DNA from: an uncultured Clostridia bacterium | Lineage (GTDB): Bacteria > Bacillota > Clostridia > Christensenellales > Borkfalkiaceae | Length of the DNA: 49,336 bases | Reading direction: 5' to 3' | Assembly: GCA_958419945.1 (NCBI GenBank) | Contig: CATZIC010000003.1 | Span: 1-49,336, forward strand | Part shown: in pieces, positions 48,759-49,336 of the stretch | How the letters are laid out: every line of letters begins with the position of its first letter | Position numbering within the stretch: position 1 is the first letter of the stretch | Position numbers and translations under genes: made by a program | Notes under the pieces: generated by a model | Databases searched by the model: none | The model's input: the letters and a program-made list of their open reading frames with translations, nothing else | Told to the model about the DNA's origin: nothing

Positions 48759-48790
48759 GGCCGTTAATCGACCTATAGAGGCACTTTTTG
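48759..48790 (+). repeat. 30-bp CTATAG element after the ABC operon
   Basis: GGCCGTTAATCGACCTATAG then AGGCACTTTTTG, 19 bases after the exporter stop. Confidence 0.8.
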
Positions 48791-48800
48791 TAAATATTTT

Positions 48801-48849
48801 AATAACTCACGACAAATTGCTTGAGGGCAGGGTCGTGGGTTATTTTTTT
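48801..48849 (+). terminator. Terminator or attenuator immediately before dapA
   Basis: AATAACTCACGAC (48801-48813) pairs with GTCGTGGGTTATT (48832-48844) over 13 positions with one G-T pair, followed by TTTTTTT. The T run ends two bases before the AGGAGG site of dapA. It could simply end the ABC operon or control dapA by attenuation. Confidence 0.8.
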
Positions 48850-48860
48850 AAGGAGGAATT

Positions 48861-49336
48861 TTGAAAACTGTTTTCGAAGGCGTGGCAACCGCGCTTATTA
48901 CCCCGTTTAAGGGGGAGGAAGTGGACTATAACGCACTAAAAAAACTGATAGAAAGGCAGATAAGGCTTGGCGCAGACGCAATTGTGCTCTGCGGAACGAC
49001 GGGAGAGGCCCCAACCCTTAGCGATGAAGAGCATAAGCGGATTTTGGAATACGGTGTTATGGTAGCGGACAATAAAATTCCAGTATTAGCGGGGTGTGGT
49101 TCAAACGATACCGCACACGCCGTAATGATGACAAAGTTTGCAAAAAGCATAGGTGCTAAAGGGGCGCTTATCGTTACTCCATATTACAACAAAACCACGC
49201 AAAACGGGCTTATAGCCCACTATTTTAGAATAGCGGATAGCGTGGATATCCCACTTATACTGTATAACGTGCCATCCCGCACGGGGATAAATATCGAAAC
49301 AAAGACCTATCTTGAACTTATAGGACACAAGAATAT
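48861..49336 (+). CDS. dapA: 4-hydroxy-tetrahydrodipicolinate synthase (partial, runs off the window)
   Basis: DapA condenses pyruvate with aspartate semialdehyde, the first step of the lysine/diaminopimelate branch. The visible 158 residues begin MKTVFEGVATALITPFKG and include LCGTTGEAPTLSDEEH, VLAGCGSNDTAHAV, GALIVTPYYNKTTQNGLIAHY and LYNVPSRTGINI, which carries the catalytic Tyr. The Schiff-base Lys lies beyond the window edge. The start is TTG at 48861 after AAGGAGGAATT. The stretch coding for QNGLIAHY resembles the 30-bp repeat but is conserved in the protein family, so I do not count it as a copy. Confidence 0.94.
   Translation, partial: MKTVFEGVATALITPFKGEEVDYNALKKLIERQIRLGADAIVLCGTTGEAPTLSDEEHKRILEYGVMVADNKIPVLAGCGSNDTAHAVMMTKFAKSIGAKGALIVTPYYNKTTQNGLIAHYFRIADSVDIPLILYNVPSRTGINIETKTYLELIGHKN

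Noticed and set aside
48801..48860. Lysine riboswitch before dapA
   Set aside because: The leader is far too short for the lysine aptamer; only a terminator hairpin is seen.
49199..49226. Further copy of the 30-bp element inside dapA
   Set aside because: The DNA match (AACGGGCTTATAGCCCACT) is good, but QNGLIAHY is a conserved DapA motif, so chance coding similarity is enough.

Overview
The window looks like chromosome of a low-to-moderate G+C Gram-positive bacterium of the Clostridia, probably an uncultured gut-type lineage. Strong Shine-Dalgarno sites, TTGACA-17-TATAAT promoters, T-tailed hairpin terminators and many lipobox lipoproteins fit Bacillota. The block spoVT - yabM - yabN plus cwlD is typical of spore-forming Firmicutes, and a complete Rnf cluster points to anaerobic energy metabolism. 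I see no phage, transposase, rRNA or CRISPR array.

Layout. 1-3.5 kb: a small membrane protein, a DeoC-like protein with an acidic tail, a large ferritin-like protein and tRNA-Gly(CCC). 3.6-5.7 kb (minus): cardiolipin synthase and a partner membrane protein. 5.9-9.6 kb: a thioesterase, a membrane-anchored SF2 helicase and a Nudix hydrolase. 9.7-12.4 kb (minus): a lipoprotein and a secreted C39-like peptidase broken by a one-base frameshift, with a decayed lipoprotein copy alongside. 12.7-17.6 kb: small membrane proteins (GtrA, DUF308 and others) and a BspA-type leucine-rich lipoprotein. 18-25.4 kb: apbE, a NusG-II protein, a Gx transporter and rnfCDGEAB, which together build and flavinylate the Rnf ferredoxin:NAD+ ion pump. 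25.5-28.4 kb: lipoproteins, two of them a tandem duplicate. 28.4-35.9 kb: a patatin, four perfect DnaA boxes, cwlD, spoVT, yabM, yabN, dus, a dead nitrilase homologue and trmL. 36.3-39.1 kb: an E2-like acyltransferase and an acyl-CoA ligase. 39.3-44.3 kb: a lipoprotein, an intact P-type ATPase, and a divergently placed P-type ATPase relic that has lost its catalytic motifs. 44.5-48.7 kb: a MarR-regulated heterodimeric ABC exporter. From 48.86 kb to the edge: dapA, cut by the window end.

The most unusual signal is a family of interspersed elements of about 30 bp, at least 25 copies in 49 kb in both orientations. The pattern is CGATAACGGGCTTATAG, a few variable bases, then ACTTTTT. Most copies follow genes, and some overlap stop codons (GtrA, cwlD). 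Three lie inside reading frames: at the yabN/dus junction, in yabM, and in the acidic linker of the ATPase relic. Some flank a second repeat, the hairpin often mistranslated as 'EERSDVAI' peptides, making composite modules. I know of no name for this family.

All functional calls rest on reading motifs by eye. No database search, folding or alignment program was run. Promoters and small hairpins are matches to consensus, not proven sites.
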